A stretch of DNA of 64,000 bases from Burkholderia cenocepacia (GCF_014211915.1 NZ_CP060039.1:3162001-3226000); one strand, 5' to 3'. Shown: positions 26,957 to 36,003, counted from the stretch's first letter. The notes: generated by a model from the letters alone, not told the origin. Numbers and translations: made by a program.

Positions 26957-27538
26957 CTAGTTATCCAGTTCGTCATAAATGGGTTGCAGTCGAGCACGCA
27001 GATGCAGGACCGCGTAGCGTTTGCGCGCGAGCAGCGTGTTGAGCGTGACGCCGCTCTGCGCGGCCATCTTCTTGAAGGACAGCCCCTCCAGTTCGTGCGC
27101 GATGAAAACCTCGCGCTGATTCGCCGGCAATTCGTCGAGCGCATCCTGCAACGCCTTGAGCAACAGCGTGCGAGCGTAGAGCGCCTCGGGGCCGGCATCG
27201 TGCGACGGTAGTGCAAGATCCAGGCGATACTCACTGTCCGCTTCGTCGTCGGCATCGAGCAGATCGGTCAGCGGCTGCTCCTTCTTCTTGCGAAAACGAT
27301 CGATGATGCGGTTGCGCGCGGCACGGAACAGCCACGCGCTCGCCTGTTCGATCGGCGCAGGCAGGCGATAAGCCTGTACGAATTCGTGAAGCACATCCTG
27401 CAGAACGTCCTCGGCGTCGTCCGGGTCGCGGATCCGGCGCCGAATGAAGTTCCCTAGCCTCGTTCGTTCACGCATCACTGTCGCAGTGATGTCGCGGTCT
27501 GAGTCGGTCATCGTTTGCGAAGTGGGTGGCGGTTCCAT
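26957..27538 (-). CDS. ECF-type RNA polymerase sigma factor
   Basis: The 193-residue protein has region 2 (DDAEDVLQDVLHEFVQAY and RAARNRIIDRFRKKK) and region 4 (LPANQREVFIAHELEGLSFKKMA followed by GVTLNTLLARKRYAVL). There is no N-terminal extra domain. ATG at 27538 and ATG at 27511 are both possible; neither has a clear ribosome binding site. It is first in a run with a small membrane protein and a ferredoxin, and may direct their transcription. No classical zinc-binding anti-sigma gene is adjacent. Confidence 0.9.
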   Translation of the reverse strand: MEPPPTSQTMTDSDRDITATVMRERTRLGNFIRRRIRDPDDAEDVLQDVLHEFVQAYRLPAPIEQASAWLFRAARNRIIDRFRKKKEQPLTDLLDADDEADSEYRLDLALPSHDAGPEALYARTLLLKALQDALDELPANQREVFIAHELEGLSFKKMAAQSGVTLNTLLARKRYAVLHLRARLQPIYDELDN

Positions 27539-27712
27539 GCGTCTGAAGACGTTTCAGGCGCGCGAATATTGTGGCGAGTGTGAAAAATTTGCGGCCGTAC
27601 GCATCGGCTTCACTGCGCGGCAGTCGTTTCAAGGAACAGGCCCGATATGGGATCAACCCGTCGTCGCAGGAATCGATTGACTCCCCGCATCAACCCGAAG
27701 TACACTTCGCGC

Positions 27713-27789
<77 letters not shown>

Positions 27790-27796
27790 AATGCCG

Positions 27797-27829
27797 AAGC
27801 CCGCTTTGCGAAAGCAAGCGGGCTTTTTG
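27797..27829 (+). terminator. intrinsic terminator of the initiator tRNA
   Basis: aagcccgctt (27797-27806) pairs perfectly with aagcgggctt (27816-27825) around a nine-base loop and continues into a run of Ts. It begins eight bases past the tRNA end. Confidence 0.9.
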
Positions 27830-28007
27830 CTGTTCGGCGGTCCGGGGATGTTGCTTGCGCGTGCAGCACGACACACGAAGAGGTGCGCAATCGGGCGTTC
27901 ACCACAACATGCGACACGCGACCGCACCTCGTCCATTCACCGCAGCCATGCAGCGAACATTGCGTAGAATTCCGAATCTTCTTCGGTTCAGCACACGGAC
28001 TTCTCGA

Positions 28008-28340
28008 ATGATTCGAACGATCGCGGCACTCGCCGCGCTTTCGGCGACGACCGCCACGGCAAATGCCGCCGACACCGGCGCGGCCTCTGCGGAACAGCGC
28101 TACGTCAGCCCGGGCATCGCCAACGTCACAGCTTCAGCAGCCCCGCGCCCGGAAACCACCTCTTCCGACGCCCGCTGCCGGGAACTGGCCGCCGGCATCG
28201 ACGCGGTCACGCACTCGCCCGACCGCGGCCAGAAGGTCGTGCGCGGGATGGGCCCGAACGGCAAACCGCGCAACGAACTACGCGCCTACGACAAACGGGC
28301 CGATCTGGAAGCCGAGCACCAGCGCCTCGGCTGCCCATAA
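28008..28340 (+). CDS. small secreted protein of unknown function
   Basis: The 110-residue protein starts MIRTIAALAALSATTATANAAD, a clear signal peptide with cleavage expected after ANA near residue 21. The mature part contains one pair-forming cysteine (DARCRELAAGI) and a second at the C-terminal GCP, so a disulfide is possible. RCRELAAGIDAVTHSPDRG resembles small periplasmic Burkholderia proteins without a known role. An upstream ATG at 27948 adds a basic stretch and would shift the signal. It lies alone after the tRNA terminator. Confidence 0.7.
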   Translation: MIRTIAALAALSATTATANAADTGAASAEQRYVSPGIANVTASAAPRPETTSSDARCRELAAGIDAVTHSPDRGQKVVRGMGPNGKPRNELRAYDKRADLEAEHQRLGCP

Positions 28341-28401
28341 CGAACAACGACGAACAAAGAACGCACCGTCACCCCGGCGAACTCACGCCGGGCATCGGCG
28401 T

Positions 28402-29142
28402 TTACGCGTTCGCCCCGCCGTCGATCGTCAACCCGGTCCCGTTGATCGACCGCCCTTCCGGCCCGACGACGAACGCCACGAGCGCGGCCACGTCGTCGGC
28501 CTTGCCGTACTGCTGAATCGCCATCCGCGAACGTTGCGCATCGGCATGCGCACCATCGGCAGGGTTCATGTCGGTATCGGTCGACCCCGGATGCACGATG
28601 TTGACCGTGATGCCGCGCGCGCCGAGATCGCGCGCGAGCCCCTGCGTCCAGCCGATCAACGCGGCCTTGCTCGCCGCATAGAGGCTCATCCCCGCATCGG
28701 GCACGCGCGTCGCGAGGCAACTGCCGGTCGACACGATGCGCCCGCCCTCCCCGAGGTGCCGCGCCGCCGCCTGCGACGCGACGATCACCGCACGCACGTT
28801 CACGTTCAGAGTCGCATCGATATCGTCGAGCGTGAGGTCCTCCAGCGCGCCGGCGCGGAAAATCCCCGCGTTGTTGACGAGGATGTCGAGACCGCCGAGC
28901 ACTTCCGCGGCACGATCGACCGCGTTGCGCACGGCAGCCGGATCGGCGCTGTCGGCCTGGATCGCAACGGCTCTGCGGCCCAGCGCCTCGATGCCGGCAA
29001 CCACGGCCTGCGCCCGCTCGGCCGATTTTTCATACGTGATCGCGACGTCCGCGCCATCGGACGCCAGCCGTTTCGCGATCGCCGCGCCGATGCCGCGGCT
29101 GCCGCCCGTGATGAGTGCACGCTTGCCCTGAAGTCGATTCAT
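28402..29142 (-). CDS. SDR-family oxidoreductase
   Basis: The 246-residue classical short-chain dehydrogenase has the cofactor motif TGGSRGIG near the N-terminus, NNAG at the core, a catalytic serine in STGS, and SLYAASKAAL with the Tyr-Lys pair. Residues after the second strand (TYEKS) suggest NADP(H). The start at 29142 is preceded by gaggaaaggaaccgac; an in-frame start at 29160 lacks such a site. It is divergent from a TetR regulator, the common arrangement for a stress-induced reductase. The substrate is unknown. Confidence 0.92.
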   Translation of the reverse strand: MNRLQGKRALITGGSRGIGAAIAKRLASDGADVAITYEKSAERAQAVVAGIEALGRRAVAIQADSADPAAVRNAVDRAAEVLGGLDILVNNAGIFRAGALEDLTLDDIDATLNVNVRAVIVASQAAARHLGEGGRIVSTGSCLATRVPDAGMSLYAASKAALIGWTQGLARDLGARGITVNIVHPGSTDTDMNPADGAHADAQRSRMAIQQYGKADDVAALVAFVVGPEGRSINGTGLTIDGGANA

Positions 29143-29219
29143 GTCGGTTCCTTTCCTCATTTATGTAACGACCAACACAGAATGTGGCAAGTTGCGCCGC
29201 ACAGTCAATTGATTTATTT

Positions 29220-29231
29220 TATCGATCGATA
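29220..29231. promoter_or_regulatory. candidate TetR operator
   Basis: TATCGATCGATA is a perfect 12-base palindrome between the divergent SDR and TetR genes, 26 bases before the TetR start. TetR proteins commonly bind such dyads in the shared gap. Confidence 0.5.
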
Positions 29232-29257
29232 CAGATATCGACGAAGGGACGGACGCA

Positions 29258-29881
29258 ATGGCTGAACGAGGCCGACCGAGAAGCTTCGACAAGGAAGCGG
29301 CGCTGGATCGCGCGATGGAGGTGTTCTGGCGTCTCGGCTACGAAGGGGCGTCGATGACGGACCTGACGGCCGCGATGGGCATCGCGTCGCCGAGCCTGTA
29401 TGCGGCCTTCGGCAGCAAGGAAGCGTTGTTCCGGCAAGCGCTCGAGCATTACCGCGCAACCGAGGGACAGGAAATCTGGGGGGGTGTCGAACGGGCGGCG
29501 AGCGCGTACGACGCCGTGCAGAGCTACCTGATGGATACCGCACGCGTGTTCACGCGGCGCTCGAAGCCGGCCGGCTGCCTGATCGTGCTGTCGGCGCTGC
29601 ATCCGGCCGAACGTTCGGACATGGTCCGGCAAACGCTGATCGGGATGCGCGAGGGCACGGTCGACGCGTTGCGGGAACGCCTCGCGCAAGGCGTCGCGAC
29701 CGGCGAAATATCCGCGCACGCGAATCTCGATGCGATCGCCCGCTACTACGTGACGGTTCAGCAGGGCATGTCGATCCAGGCGCGCGACGGCGCGAGCCGC
29801 CGCGATCTGGAGGCCATCGTGCAGGCCGCGCTGGCCGCCTGGCCGGCGCTCGTCGGTACGAGCAGCGCGGCCAGTGTGTAG
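29258..29881 (+). CDS. TetR-family transcriptional regulator
   Basis: The 207-residue regulator has an N-terminal TetR helix-turn-helix (GYEGASMTDLTAAMGIASPSLYAAF followed by GSKEALF) at about residues 28-60, and a C-terminal ligand domain with a TetR_C-like alpha-helical pattern. It is divergent from the SDR gene, which it probably represses until a ligand binds. The palindrome at 29220-29231 fits this. Downstream it converges on the ecotin gene. Confidence 0.92.
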   Translation: MAERGRPRSFDKEAALDRAMEVFWRLGYEGASMTDLTAAMGIASPSLYAAFGSKEALFRQALEHYRATEGQEIWGGVERAASAYDAVQSYLMDTARVFTRRSKPAGCLIVLSALHPAERSDMVRQTLIGMREGTVDALRERLAQGVATGEISAHANLDAIARYYVTVQQGMSIQARDGASRRDLEAIVQAALAAWPALVGTSSAASV

Positions 29882-29907
29882 CGGCAGGACGCCGCCGAAA
29901 GGAAAGG

Positions 29908-30408
29908 TTACTGCTTCGCAGCCTGCTGCACGTCCTTCGACGCGTGCCACACGCGATAACGCACGTCGAAGCCGTCCGGTACATAGACGACGAGCGGCAG
30001 GCGGCTGTTGTAGCGCAGCAGTTGACCGTCGCCGCGCACCTGCACGAACCGTTGCTGCGGCGCCTGGCCCGGGCACGCCATCAGCGTCGATGCCGGCCCC
30101 TTTACGTCGGTGAGCCGGTAATACGTATAGCCCCAGCCCTTCACGTCCTCGGCGGTCAGCTCGCCGCCGAACCACTGCTGGTTGCAGTCGGTCTGCAGCG
30201 TCTTGCCGATCATCAGCTCGACGCGCGCATCGCCCTCGTTCTCGAGCGCGGGCAGCGCGATCACGACGCGCTGCTGGCCGGCCGCGGCCTGCGGGAACAT
30301 CTTGATCGACTCGGCCGGCACGGCGGGTGCGGAGGCCGGCGCGGCCACGCATGCGGCGGCCGTCGTCACGCAGAAGGCAGCCAGCGCGGCCCGGATCGCG
30401 AATGTCAT
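29908..30408 (-). CDS. eco: ecotin, periplasmic serine protease inhibitor
   Basis: The 166-residue protein has a signal peptide (MTFAIRAALAAFCVTTAAACVA) and aligns along its length with ecotin. Visible matches are VELMIGKTLQTDCN, GWGYTYY, STLMACPG with the reactive-site P1 methionine, LRYNSRLPLVVYVPDG and DVRYRVW. Ecotin is a dimeric inhibitor of chymotrypsin-fold proteases and protects bacteria from neutrophil elastase. The start at 30408 follows aggag, and a longer in-frame start adds no family sequence. The two disulfide cysteines are present. Confidence 0.93.
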   Translation of the reverse strand: MTFAIRAALAAFCVTTAAACVAAPASAPAVPAESIKMFPQAAAGQQRVVIALPALENEGDARVELMIGKTLQTDCNQQWFGGELTAEDVKGWGYTYYRLTDVKGPASTLMACPGQAPQQRFVQVRGDGQLLRYNSRLPLVVYVPDGFDVRYRVWHASKDVQQAAKQ

Positions 30409-30551
30409 CGATGTGCTCCTGAAAAACAAATGAGCCCCGGATGCTAACACTTTCGTCGCAAGACCTTACGAGGCTGTAATTTGGCGACACAATTGCAAAC
30501 AGCCGGCAATCCCCGGGCGCGGTACTTATAGCGCAACCAACGGAGAACATC

Positions 30552-30878
30552 ATGCTGAAGCTCATTGCTGCCGCCGGCGTCGCCACCCTGCTGGCCGGCT
30601 GCGTCGTCGCCCCGGACGCCGGATACGGCTACGGCCAGCCCTACTATTCCGATCCCGGCTACGCGTACGCCCCGTCTCCCGTGTACGGCACGGTCAACAT
30701 CTGGGGCGGTGGCGGCGGACGCGACTGGGATCGCGGCCGGCGCGACTACCATCACTGGGACGGCGATCGCGGCAACCGCGGCAACGGCTGGTGGCGCGGC
30801 GGCGGACGCCGCGGCGACTGGAACGAAGGCGGCGGCGGCGGACACGGTCGCGGCGACGGCGGCGGCCACCGCCACTGA
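30552..30878 (+). CDS. glycine/arginine-rich lipoprotein
   Basis: The 108-residue protein has a lipoprotein signal peptide ending LLAGC (lipobox, cysteine near residue 17). The mature part opens with a tyrosine- and proline-rich stretch (PYYSDPGYAYAPSP) and continues with a long segment of glycine, arginine, tryptophan and histidine. It is low complexity, so similarity searches will be noisy. ATG follows cggagaacatc. A terminator lies at 30969. The role is unknown, and surface or cell-envelope anchoring is inferred from the lipobox. Confidence 0.7.
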   Translation: MLKLIAAAGVATLLAGCVVAPDAGYGYGQPYYSDPGYAYAPSPVYGTVNIWGGGGGRDWDRGRRDYHHWDGDRGNRGNGWWRGGGRRGDWNEGGGGGHGRGDGGGHRH

Positions 30879-30968
30879 CGCGCAATTGCAACCGTTTGTA
30901 TCCGCGCACGGCCCGCCGATGCGCTGGCGGCGTATCGCTCCGCCCCACGAACGACCACACAAAAAGAC

Positions 30969-30997
30969 AAAGGCCCTCGCATCGAGCGAGGGCCTTT
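30969..30997. terminator. bidirectional intrinsic terminator
   Basis: aaaggccctcgc (30969-30980) pairs perfectly with gcgagggccttt (30986-30997) around a five-base loop, with A-rich and T-rich flanks. It separates the lipoprotein gene from the convergent glycine-zipper gene. Confidence 0.9.
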
Positions 30998-31077
30998 CGT
31001 CGTTCGGCCCGGCGAAGCAAACGTCGACCGCTGCTGGCCGAGCGGCCCGGAATCCGCTCGCGCCACGCGTGCTTGAA

Positions 31078-31440
31078 TTACCAGCCGGCCGGCCGCGCGT
31101 ACCCGCCCTGCACCGGCGCTCCGCACACATACGCACGCTGGTAGCGGTCGTAGCAATAGTTCGGGCCGTCATCCTGGTACTGCGCCTGCTGATAGGTCGG
31201 GTAGGCCGGCTGCTGGTACGCGGGCGCCTGGTAGTACGTCGGCGGCTGATAGGCCGGCGCCTGGTACACGGGTGCCTGATACGCGACGGGCGGATTCATC
31301 GCCGACGTCACGATCGCGCCCAGCACCGCGCCGCCGATCAATGCGCCGATCACGGCGCCGCCGTCGCGGCCATGCGCGGACGCCGGGCCCGCGACCGCGA
31401 GCGAACCGGCAAGGACACACACTGCGGCAATCTTTTTCAT
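31078..31440 (-). CDS. secreted glycine-zipper protein with tyrosine/proline repeats
   Basis: The 120-residue protein has a signal peptide (MKKIAAVCVLAGSLAVAGPASA), then a glycine-zipper segment (GAVIGALIGGAVLGAIV) that could span the outer membrane or oligomerise. A repeated YQAP/YQPP/YQQP stretch of about 35 residues follows. The tail contains two cysteines (NYCYDRYQRAYVCG). Proteins of this design are common envelope-stress or outer-membrane factors in Burkholderia, but the function is unknown. The start at 31440 follows cggagtccatc. Confidence 0.75.
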   Translation of the reverse strand: MKKIAAVCVLAGSLAVAGPASAHGRDGGAVIGALIGGAVLGAIVTSAMNPPVAYQAPVYQAPAYQPPTYYQAPAYQQPAYPTYQQAQYQDDGPNYCYDRYQRAYVCGAPVQGGYARPAGW

Positions 31441-31596
31441 GATGGACTCCGACGCGAAGTGGTACTGGATGGGATGCATTGTGGCGGTGCGCGGCCGTAA
31501 TAGATGCAGCAAGTGGTAACGCGCGATTACCGGTATCGCTCGCGCCGAAACGCGTCGTCGCCGTGCTACGATTTTCGGCACACAGGAGACGCCTTC

Positions 31597-31977
31597 ATGC
31601 AGCCCGAAACCGCCCGCCGTTTCGATACCGAATTCGCACCGCGCATCGCGCAGGCGATCGCCGCGTTCTTCGCGGAACACGTGCAGACCGACGTCGTCCC
31701 CTATGGCGGGCACGGACATCCGACGCGCGTCCAGATCCGCAGCGCGCCACACGAGCACGTGAGCGGCTTCGTGCATCCGCTGAATCTCGAGCTGACGTGG
31801 GACACCGACGAGATCGAGCGGCTGATGGAACCGGACGGCCGGGAGCGCTTCGAGCACTATCTCGCCGCGCTGCCGAGAAAGCTCGGCGCATGGCAAAGCG
31901 CGCGCGACATCGATCTCGCGTCGCGTACGCAGGCCGAGCCGCTCGTGCGGCTCGGCGGTCTCGACTTCGAAGGCTGA
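31597..31977 (+). CDS. hypothetical protein, probably the Burkholderia DUF5594 family
   Basis: The 126-residue cytosolic protein has no signal or membrane segment. It begins MQPETARRFDTEFAPRI and contains GGHGHPTRVQIRSAPHEH followed by LNLELTWDTDEIERLM. I recall this pattern from DUF5594, but cannot verify it here. ATG at 31597 follows acaggagac. It is a single gene between convergent and divergent neighbours. Confidence 0.65.
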   Translation: MQPETARRFDTEFAPRIAQAIAAFFAEHVQTDVVPYGGHGHPTRVQIRSAPHEHVSGFVHPLNLELTWDTDEIERLMEPDGRERFEHYLAALPRKLGAWQSARDIDLASRTQAEPLVRLGGLDFEG

Positions 31978-32159
31978 ATGCGCGCGCCAGCCGGCCACTG
32001 CGCGGCTTGGCGGCGCGCGATGCGGCGCGGTGATACACTCGACCGGCCCCGCGCCGGTGCAGCCGCGCCGGCCGGGCCGTTCATCGCCGCCACCCTTGCA
32101 CATGGTTGCGCACGCAACCTGCAACCGGGCGCGCGGACAACCCTGCTCTCGCTCCCGTC

Positions 32160-33527
32160 ATGAACGCCGATACCGGCCTGCCGCTTCCGCAACGCTACTG
32201 GGCGATCGTCTGCGTCGCCCTGGGCATCACGCTCGCCGTGCTCGACGGCGCCATCGCCAACGTCGCCTTGCCGACCATCGCGCGCGATCTGCACGCGTCC
32301 GACGCCGCGTCGATCTGGATCGTCAACGCGTACCAGCTCGCGGTCACGATCACGCTGCTGCCGCTCGCGTCGCTCGGCGAACGCATCGGTTATCGCCGCA
32401 TCTACATCGCCGGGCTCGCGCTGTTCACCGCGGCGTCGCTCGGCTGCGCGCTCGCCGGCTCGCTGCCGATGCTGGCCGTGATGCGCGTGATCCAGGGGTT
32501 TGGCGCGGCCGGCATCATGAGCGTCAACGCGGCGCTCGTGCGGATGATCTACCCGTCGTCGTTGCTCGGACGCGGGCTGTCGATCAACGCGATGGTGGTC
32601 GCGCTGTCGTCGGCGATCGGGCCGACGGTCGCGTCCGCGATCCTGTCGTTCGCGTCGTGGCCGTGGCTGTTCGCGGTCAACGTGCCGATCGGGATCGCGG
32701 CCGTGCTCGGCAGCCTGCGGGCGCTGCCGGCCAACCCGCTGCACGACGCGCCGTACGACTTCCCGAGCGCGCTGATGAACGCGTGCGTGTTCGGCCTCTT
32801 GATCACGGCCGTCGACGGGCTCGGTCACGGCGAAAGTCATGGGTACGTCGCGGCCGAACTGGCCGTCGCGTTCGTGGTCGGCTACTTCTTCGTGAAGCGT
32901 CAGTTGTCGCAGCCGGCGCCGCTCCTGCCCGTCGACCTGATGCGCATCCCGATGTTCGCGCTGTCGGTCTACACGTCGACCGCGTCGTTCACGTCGCAGA
33001 TGCTCGCGTTCGTCGCGCTGCCGTTCTGGCTGCAGAATTCGCTCGGTTTCTCGCAAGTCGAGACGGGCCTTTACATGACGCCTTGGCCGCTCGTGATCGT
33101 GTTCGCCGCGCCGCTCGCGGGCGTGCTGTCGGACCGCTATTCGGCCGGGATTCTCGGCGGGATCGGGCTCGCGCTGTTCGCCGCCGGGCTGCTGTCGCTC
33201 GCGACGATCGGCGCGCATCCGGGCACGGTCGACATCGTGTGGCGGATGGCGCTGTGCGGCGCGGGCTTCGGGCTGTTCCAGTCGCCGAATAACCGCGCGA
33301 TGCTGTCGTCGGCGCCGCGCGAGCGCAGCGGCGGCGCCGGCGGCATGTTGAGCACCGCGCGCCTGACGGGCCAGACGCTCGGCGCGGCGCTCGTCGCGCT
33401 GATTTTCGGGCTCGCGCCCGACCGCGGGCCGACGATCGCGCTCTATGTCGCCACGGTGTTCGCGGCGGTCGCCGCGGTCGTCAGCCTGCTGCGCATCGCG
33501 TCGCCGCGGCCGGACTCGGCGGCCTGA
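32160..33527 (+). CDS. MFS transporter, DHA2 (14-helix drug efflux) type
   Basis: The 455-residue inner membrane protein has about 14 hydrophobic segments. The helix-one motif reads LDGAIANVALP and the motif A loop LGERIGYRRIYI, both typical of DHA2 exporters. RVIQGFGAAGIM is motif B and the PSS..GRGLS loop follows. Such pumps export drugs or metabolites by proton antiport. An ATG at 32160 gives the usual short N-terminus. No regulator is adjacent. It converges on the AAA ATPase gene through a large hairpin. Confidence 0.92.
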   Translation: MNADTGLPLPQRYWAIVCVALGITLAVLDGAIANVALPTIARDLHASDAASIWIVNAYQLAVTITLLPLASLGERIGYRRIYIAGLALFTAASLGCALAGSLPMLAVMRVIQGFGAAGIMSVNAALVRMIYPSSLLGRGLSINAMVVALSSAIGPTVASAILSFASWPWLFAVNVPIGIAAVLGSLRALPANPLHDAPYDFPSALMNACVFGLLITAVDGLGHGESHGYVAAELAVAFVVGYFFVKRQLSQPAPLLPVDLMRIPMFALSVYTSTASFTSQMLAFVALPFWLQNSLGFSQVETGLYMTPWPLVIVFAAPLAGVLSDRYSAGILGGIGLALFAAGLLSLATIGAHPGTVDIVWRMALCGAGFGLFQSPNNRAMLSSAPRERSGGAGGMLSTARLTGQTLGAALVALIFGLAPDRGPTIALYVATVFAAVAAVVSLLRIASPRPDSAA

Positions 33528-33567
33528 CACCCGCCGCCGTGCGCCGCACCCGCGGCGGGCGTCAGGC
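33522..33567. terminator. large hairpin between convergent genes
   Basis: gcctgac (33522-33528) with cccgccgc (33530-33537) pairs with gcggcggg (33552-33559) and gtcaggc (33561-33567). The stem spans the stop codons of both convergent genes. There is no T-run, so it may act as a transcript stabiliser or weak bidirectional terminator. Confidence 0.55.
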
Positions 33568-34155
33568 CGCGTCGAGCGTGTCCATCACGAAGCGCACGCG
33601 CGCCTTCACGCTCACGCGCGGCAACTCGATCAGCCGATAGCCGTACGACGTATAGCAATCGACCATCGCGTCATGGGTCCGCACCGCTTCCGCGAAATCC
33701 TGCCGGCGCTCGGTGTCCTGCGCATAGATGTCGGGCCACGGCGGCGCGATGAACACGCGCCGGTGATAGCGGAAGCGCCGGGCCGCGGCTTCCGCATGCG
33801 CGGGCACCGCCAATCCGGTCAACTGCAGATAGCCGATCACGTCCGGCACGCCGCGGTCGAAGAACACCGGCCCGCGGGCCTGCCGCGCGAGATGGTAGGA
33901 CCGCATCTCCCAGCCCAGCATCAGTTCGGCGAACGCAGCCGGGTCGCGCCACGGCAGCGCCGGACCGTCGATGGCCATCTGGTCGCGGATCACGCCGCGT
34001 CCCGCCTCCTGCGAACGTGCGTACCCGGCCCGTTCGAGCGCATCGAGCAACGTGCTCTTGCCCGAACCCGGGCCGCCCGTCACGACGAAGAAACGGCCGG
34101 CGGTATCGTCGGCCGCTTCGTCGTCGCCACCGGCGCCCGGCGCGGACTCACGCAT
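33562..34155 (-). CDS. AAA_28-type ATPase/kinase
   Basis: The 197-residue protein has a Walker A motif GGPGSGKST near residue 30, then FFDRGVPDVIGY, the DRGxxD-type loop of the AAA_28/NadR-like kinase group, and a basic helix RRFRYHRRVFIAPPWPDIY. Family members are predicted nucleotide or metabolite kinases. ATG at 34155 overlaps the otsA stop by eight bases, and ATG at 34176 overlaps further; both allow coupling with otsA. A role in trehalose metabolism is not supported by its sequence. Confidence 0.8.
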   Translation of the reverse strand: MRESAPGAGGDDEAADDTAGRFFVVTGGPGSGKSTLLDALERAGYARSQEAGRGVIRDQMAIDGPALPWRDPAAFAELMLGWEMRSYHLARQARGPVFFDRGVPDVIGYLQLTGLAVPAHAEAAARRFRYHRRVFIAPPWPDIYAQDTERRQDFAEAVRTHDAMVDCYTSYGYRLIELPRVSVKARVRFVMDTLDAA

Positions 34156-35569
34156 GCGCGACGCGCCGGCCCGCACGCCGCGTGACCGACGCCGCCGCCG
34201 CGACGCTGCGCAGGTCGGCGACGAACGTATCGCGCCACACCGACAGGTCGTTCTCGCGCAGCCGCGCGAGATTCTGCTCGTGACGGGCCTGCCGCTCCGC
34301 GAGCGGCATCGACAGCGCGCGTTCGAGCGCCTCGGCCATCTGCGACAGGTCGTACGGATTGACGAGCAGCGCGCCGGTCAGCTCGGCCGCCGCGCCCGCG
34401 AACTCCGACAACACGAGCACGCCCGGATCGGCCGGGTCCTGCGATGCGACGTATTCCTTCGCGACGAGGTTCATCCCGTCGCGCAGCGGCGTCACGTAGC
34501 CGACCTGCGACATCCGGAAGAACGCCATCAGCAGGTTACGCTCGTACTTGCGGTTCAGGTACTGGATCGGCGTCCAGTCGAGCTGCGAGAAGCGGCCGTT
34601 GATGCGGCCGGCCTCGCCTTCGAGCGTTTCGCGGATCTGCTGATAGGTCTGCACGTCGGAACGTGTCGGCGGCGCGATCTGCAGCAGCGACACGCGCCCC
34701 TGCCAGCCCGGCGCATTCGCGAGCATCCGCTCGAACGACTGGAAGCGCTCGACGAGCCCCTTCGAGTAATCGAGGCGGTCGACGCTCATCACCAGCTTGC
34801 GGTCGCCCAGCGCCTCGCGCAGCATCTTCACCGGCTTGCGCGTGCCGTACTGGACGGCCGCCTGCGCGATCGCGTCGGGATGCACGCCGATCGGATAGGC
34901 CGCGACCTTCACGACGCGGCCATGCGCGTGCAGCATCCCGTCCTCGCTCGCCGCGCCGATGCCGCGCCGCTCGATGTAGTCGGTGAACGCCTGTTTGTCG
35001 GCCTCGGTCTGGAAGCCCGCGACGTCGTACGCGCACATGAACTTCACGAGTTCCTCGTGCGGCGGCACGAGGCGCAGCACGTCGGGCGACGGAAACGGGA
35101 TGTGCAGGAAGAAGCCGATCGGGTTCTTCACGCCGAGCTCGCGCAGGTAGTGCGCGAACGGCAGCAGATGATAGTCATGCACCCAGATCAGGTCGTCCGG
35201 ACGCAGCAGCGCGGCGAGCTGCTTCGCGAGCATCGCGTTCACGCGCAGATAACCGGCGTACTCCTGCCGATCGAAGCGCGCGAGATCGCCGCGGTAGTGG
35301 AACACCGGCCACAGCGTCGCGTTCGAGAAGCCGCGGTAGTACTGGTCGTAGTCGCGCCGGGTCAGCCCGACCGTCGCGTACGTCACGTTGCCGTCCCGCT
35401 GGATCGCGGGCTCGGCATCCGGCGCTCCGACGATCTCGCCGTTCCAGCCGAACCAGACGCCGCCCGTTTCCTTCAGCGCGTCCATCACGCCGACGGCCAG
35501 GCCGCCCGCGCTCGGGCGCGTGTCCTCGCCGGCGGCGACACGATTCGATACCACGATCAATCTGCTCAT
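34148..35569 (-). CDS. otsA: alpha,alpha-trehalose-phosphate synthase (UDP-forming)
   Basis: The 473-residue GT20 enzyme makes trehalose-6-phosphate from UDP-glucose and glucose-6-phosphate. Visible motifs are VVSNRV at the N-terminus, WVHDYHLLP, FLHIPFPSPD, RLDYSKGLVERFQSFE and LRDGMNLVAKEY, all diagnostic. ATG at 35569 follows gaggaggggaagtcgc, a very strong ribosome binding site. No otsB phosphatase is adjacent. Trehalose protects from osmotic stress and desiccation. It overlaps the downstream ATPase gene. Confidence 0.96.
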   Translation of the reverse strand: MSRLIVVSNRVAAGEDTRPSAGGLAVGVMDALKETGGVWFGWNGEIVGAPDAEPAIQRDGNVTYATVGLTRRDYDQYYRGFSNATLWPVFHYRGDLARFDRQEYAGYLRVNAMLAKQLAALLRPDDLIWVHDYHLLPFAHYLRELGVKNPIGFFLHIPFPSPDVLRLVPPHEELVKFMCAYDVAGFQTEADKQAFTDYIERRGIGAASEDGMLHAHGRVVKVAAYPIGVHPDAIAQAAVQYGTRKPVKMLREALGDRKLVMSVDRLDYSKGLVERFQSFERMLANAPGWQGRVSLLQIAPPTRSDVQTYQQIRETLEGEAGRINGRFSQLDWTPIQYLNRKYERNLLMAFFRMSQVGYVTPLRDGMNLVAKEYVASQDPADPGVLVLSEFAGAAAELTGALLVNPYDLSQMAEALERALSMPLAERQARHEQNLARLRENDLSVWRDTFVADLRSVAAAASVTRRAGRRVAHA

Positions 35570-35707
35570 GCGACTTCCCCTCCTCGATTCGATTGGCTGG
35601 CGCGCGACGCACGCCAAAGCAGGCGCGGCGGCCCGAGGGCGGCCGCGCGGCGATTCAGTTCCGAGAATTGCAATGAAATACGGCGGTGGAATGTGGCGAC
35701 GACCGTA

Positions 35708-35932
35708 TCAAGCGTCCTGCTCCTGACCGAGGTCGCGTTGATAGTCGAGCCCTTCCGGGCGAGCACCACCCTGGTTGTGATCGCCGTCCGACGGCGTCTC
35801 GTCCGGCGCGCCCGCGGGCGGCGCCGATGGCGCGTCGGTCCGCGGACGCGGGCGATCTTCCGGATGGCCGGCAGCCGCGTCAGGCGGCCGGTGTGACAAC
35901 CGTTTCGAACGGCGCATGGCTGGGTGTCTCAT
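35708..35932 (-). CDS. short low-complexity ORF, doubtful
   Basis: A 74-residue frame rich in proline, arginine and aspartate (for example HPEDRPRPRTDAPSAPPAG) lies between otsA and the lipoprotein pair. It has no recognisable domain. A start at 35932 or 35917 is possible, with no convincing ribosome binding site. Similar short disordered proteins are annotated in Burkholderia genomes, but it may be non-coding. Confidence 0.35.
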   Translation of the reverse strand: MRHPAMRRSKRLSHRPPDAAAGHPEDRPRPRTDAPSAPPAGAPDETPSDGDHNQGGARPEGLDYQRDLGQEQDA

Positions 35933-36003
35933 ATGCGGCGCGGCTCGAGGCCGTCGTAGAAACATTCCATAGCAAAACAGTCTAGGTCGCTTGATCGCAT
36001 CCG

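Noticed and set aside
25472..27712. genomic island with integrase at tRNA-Arg
   Set aside because: No integrase, transposase or repeated tRNA end was found in the interval; only a small cassette is claimed.
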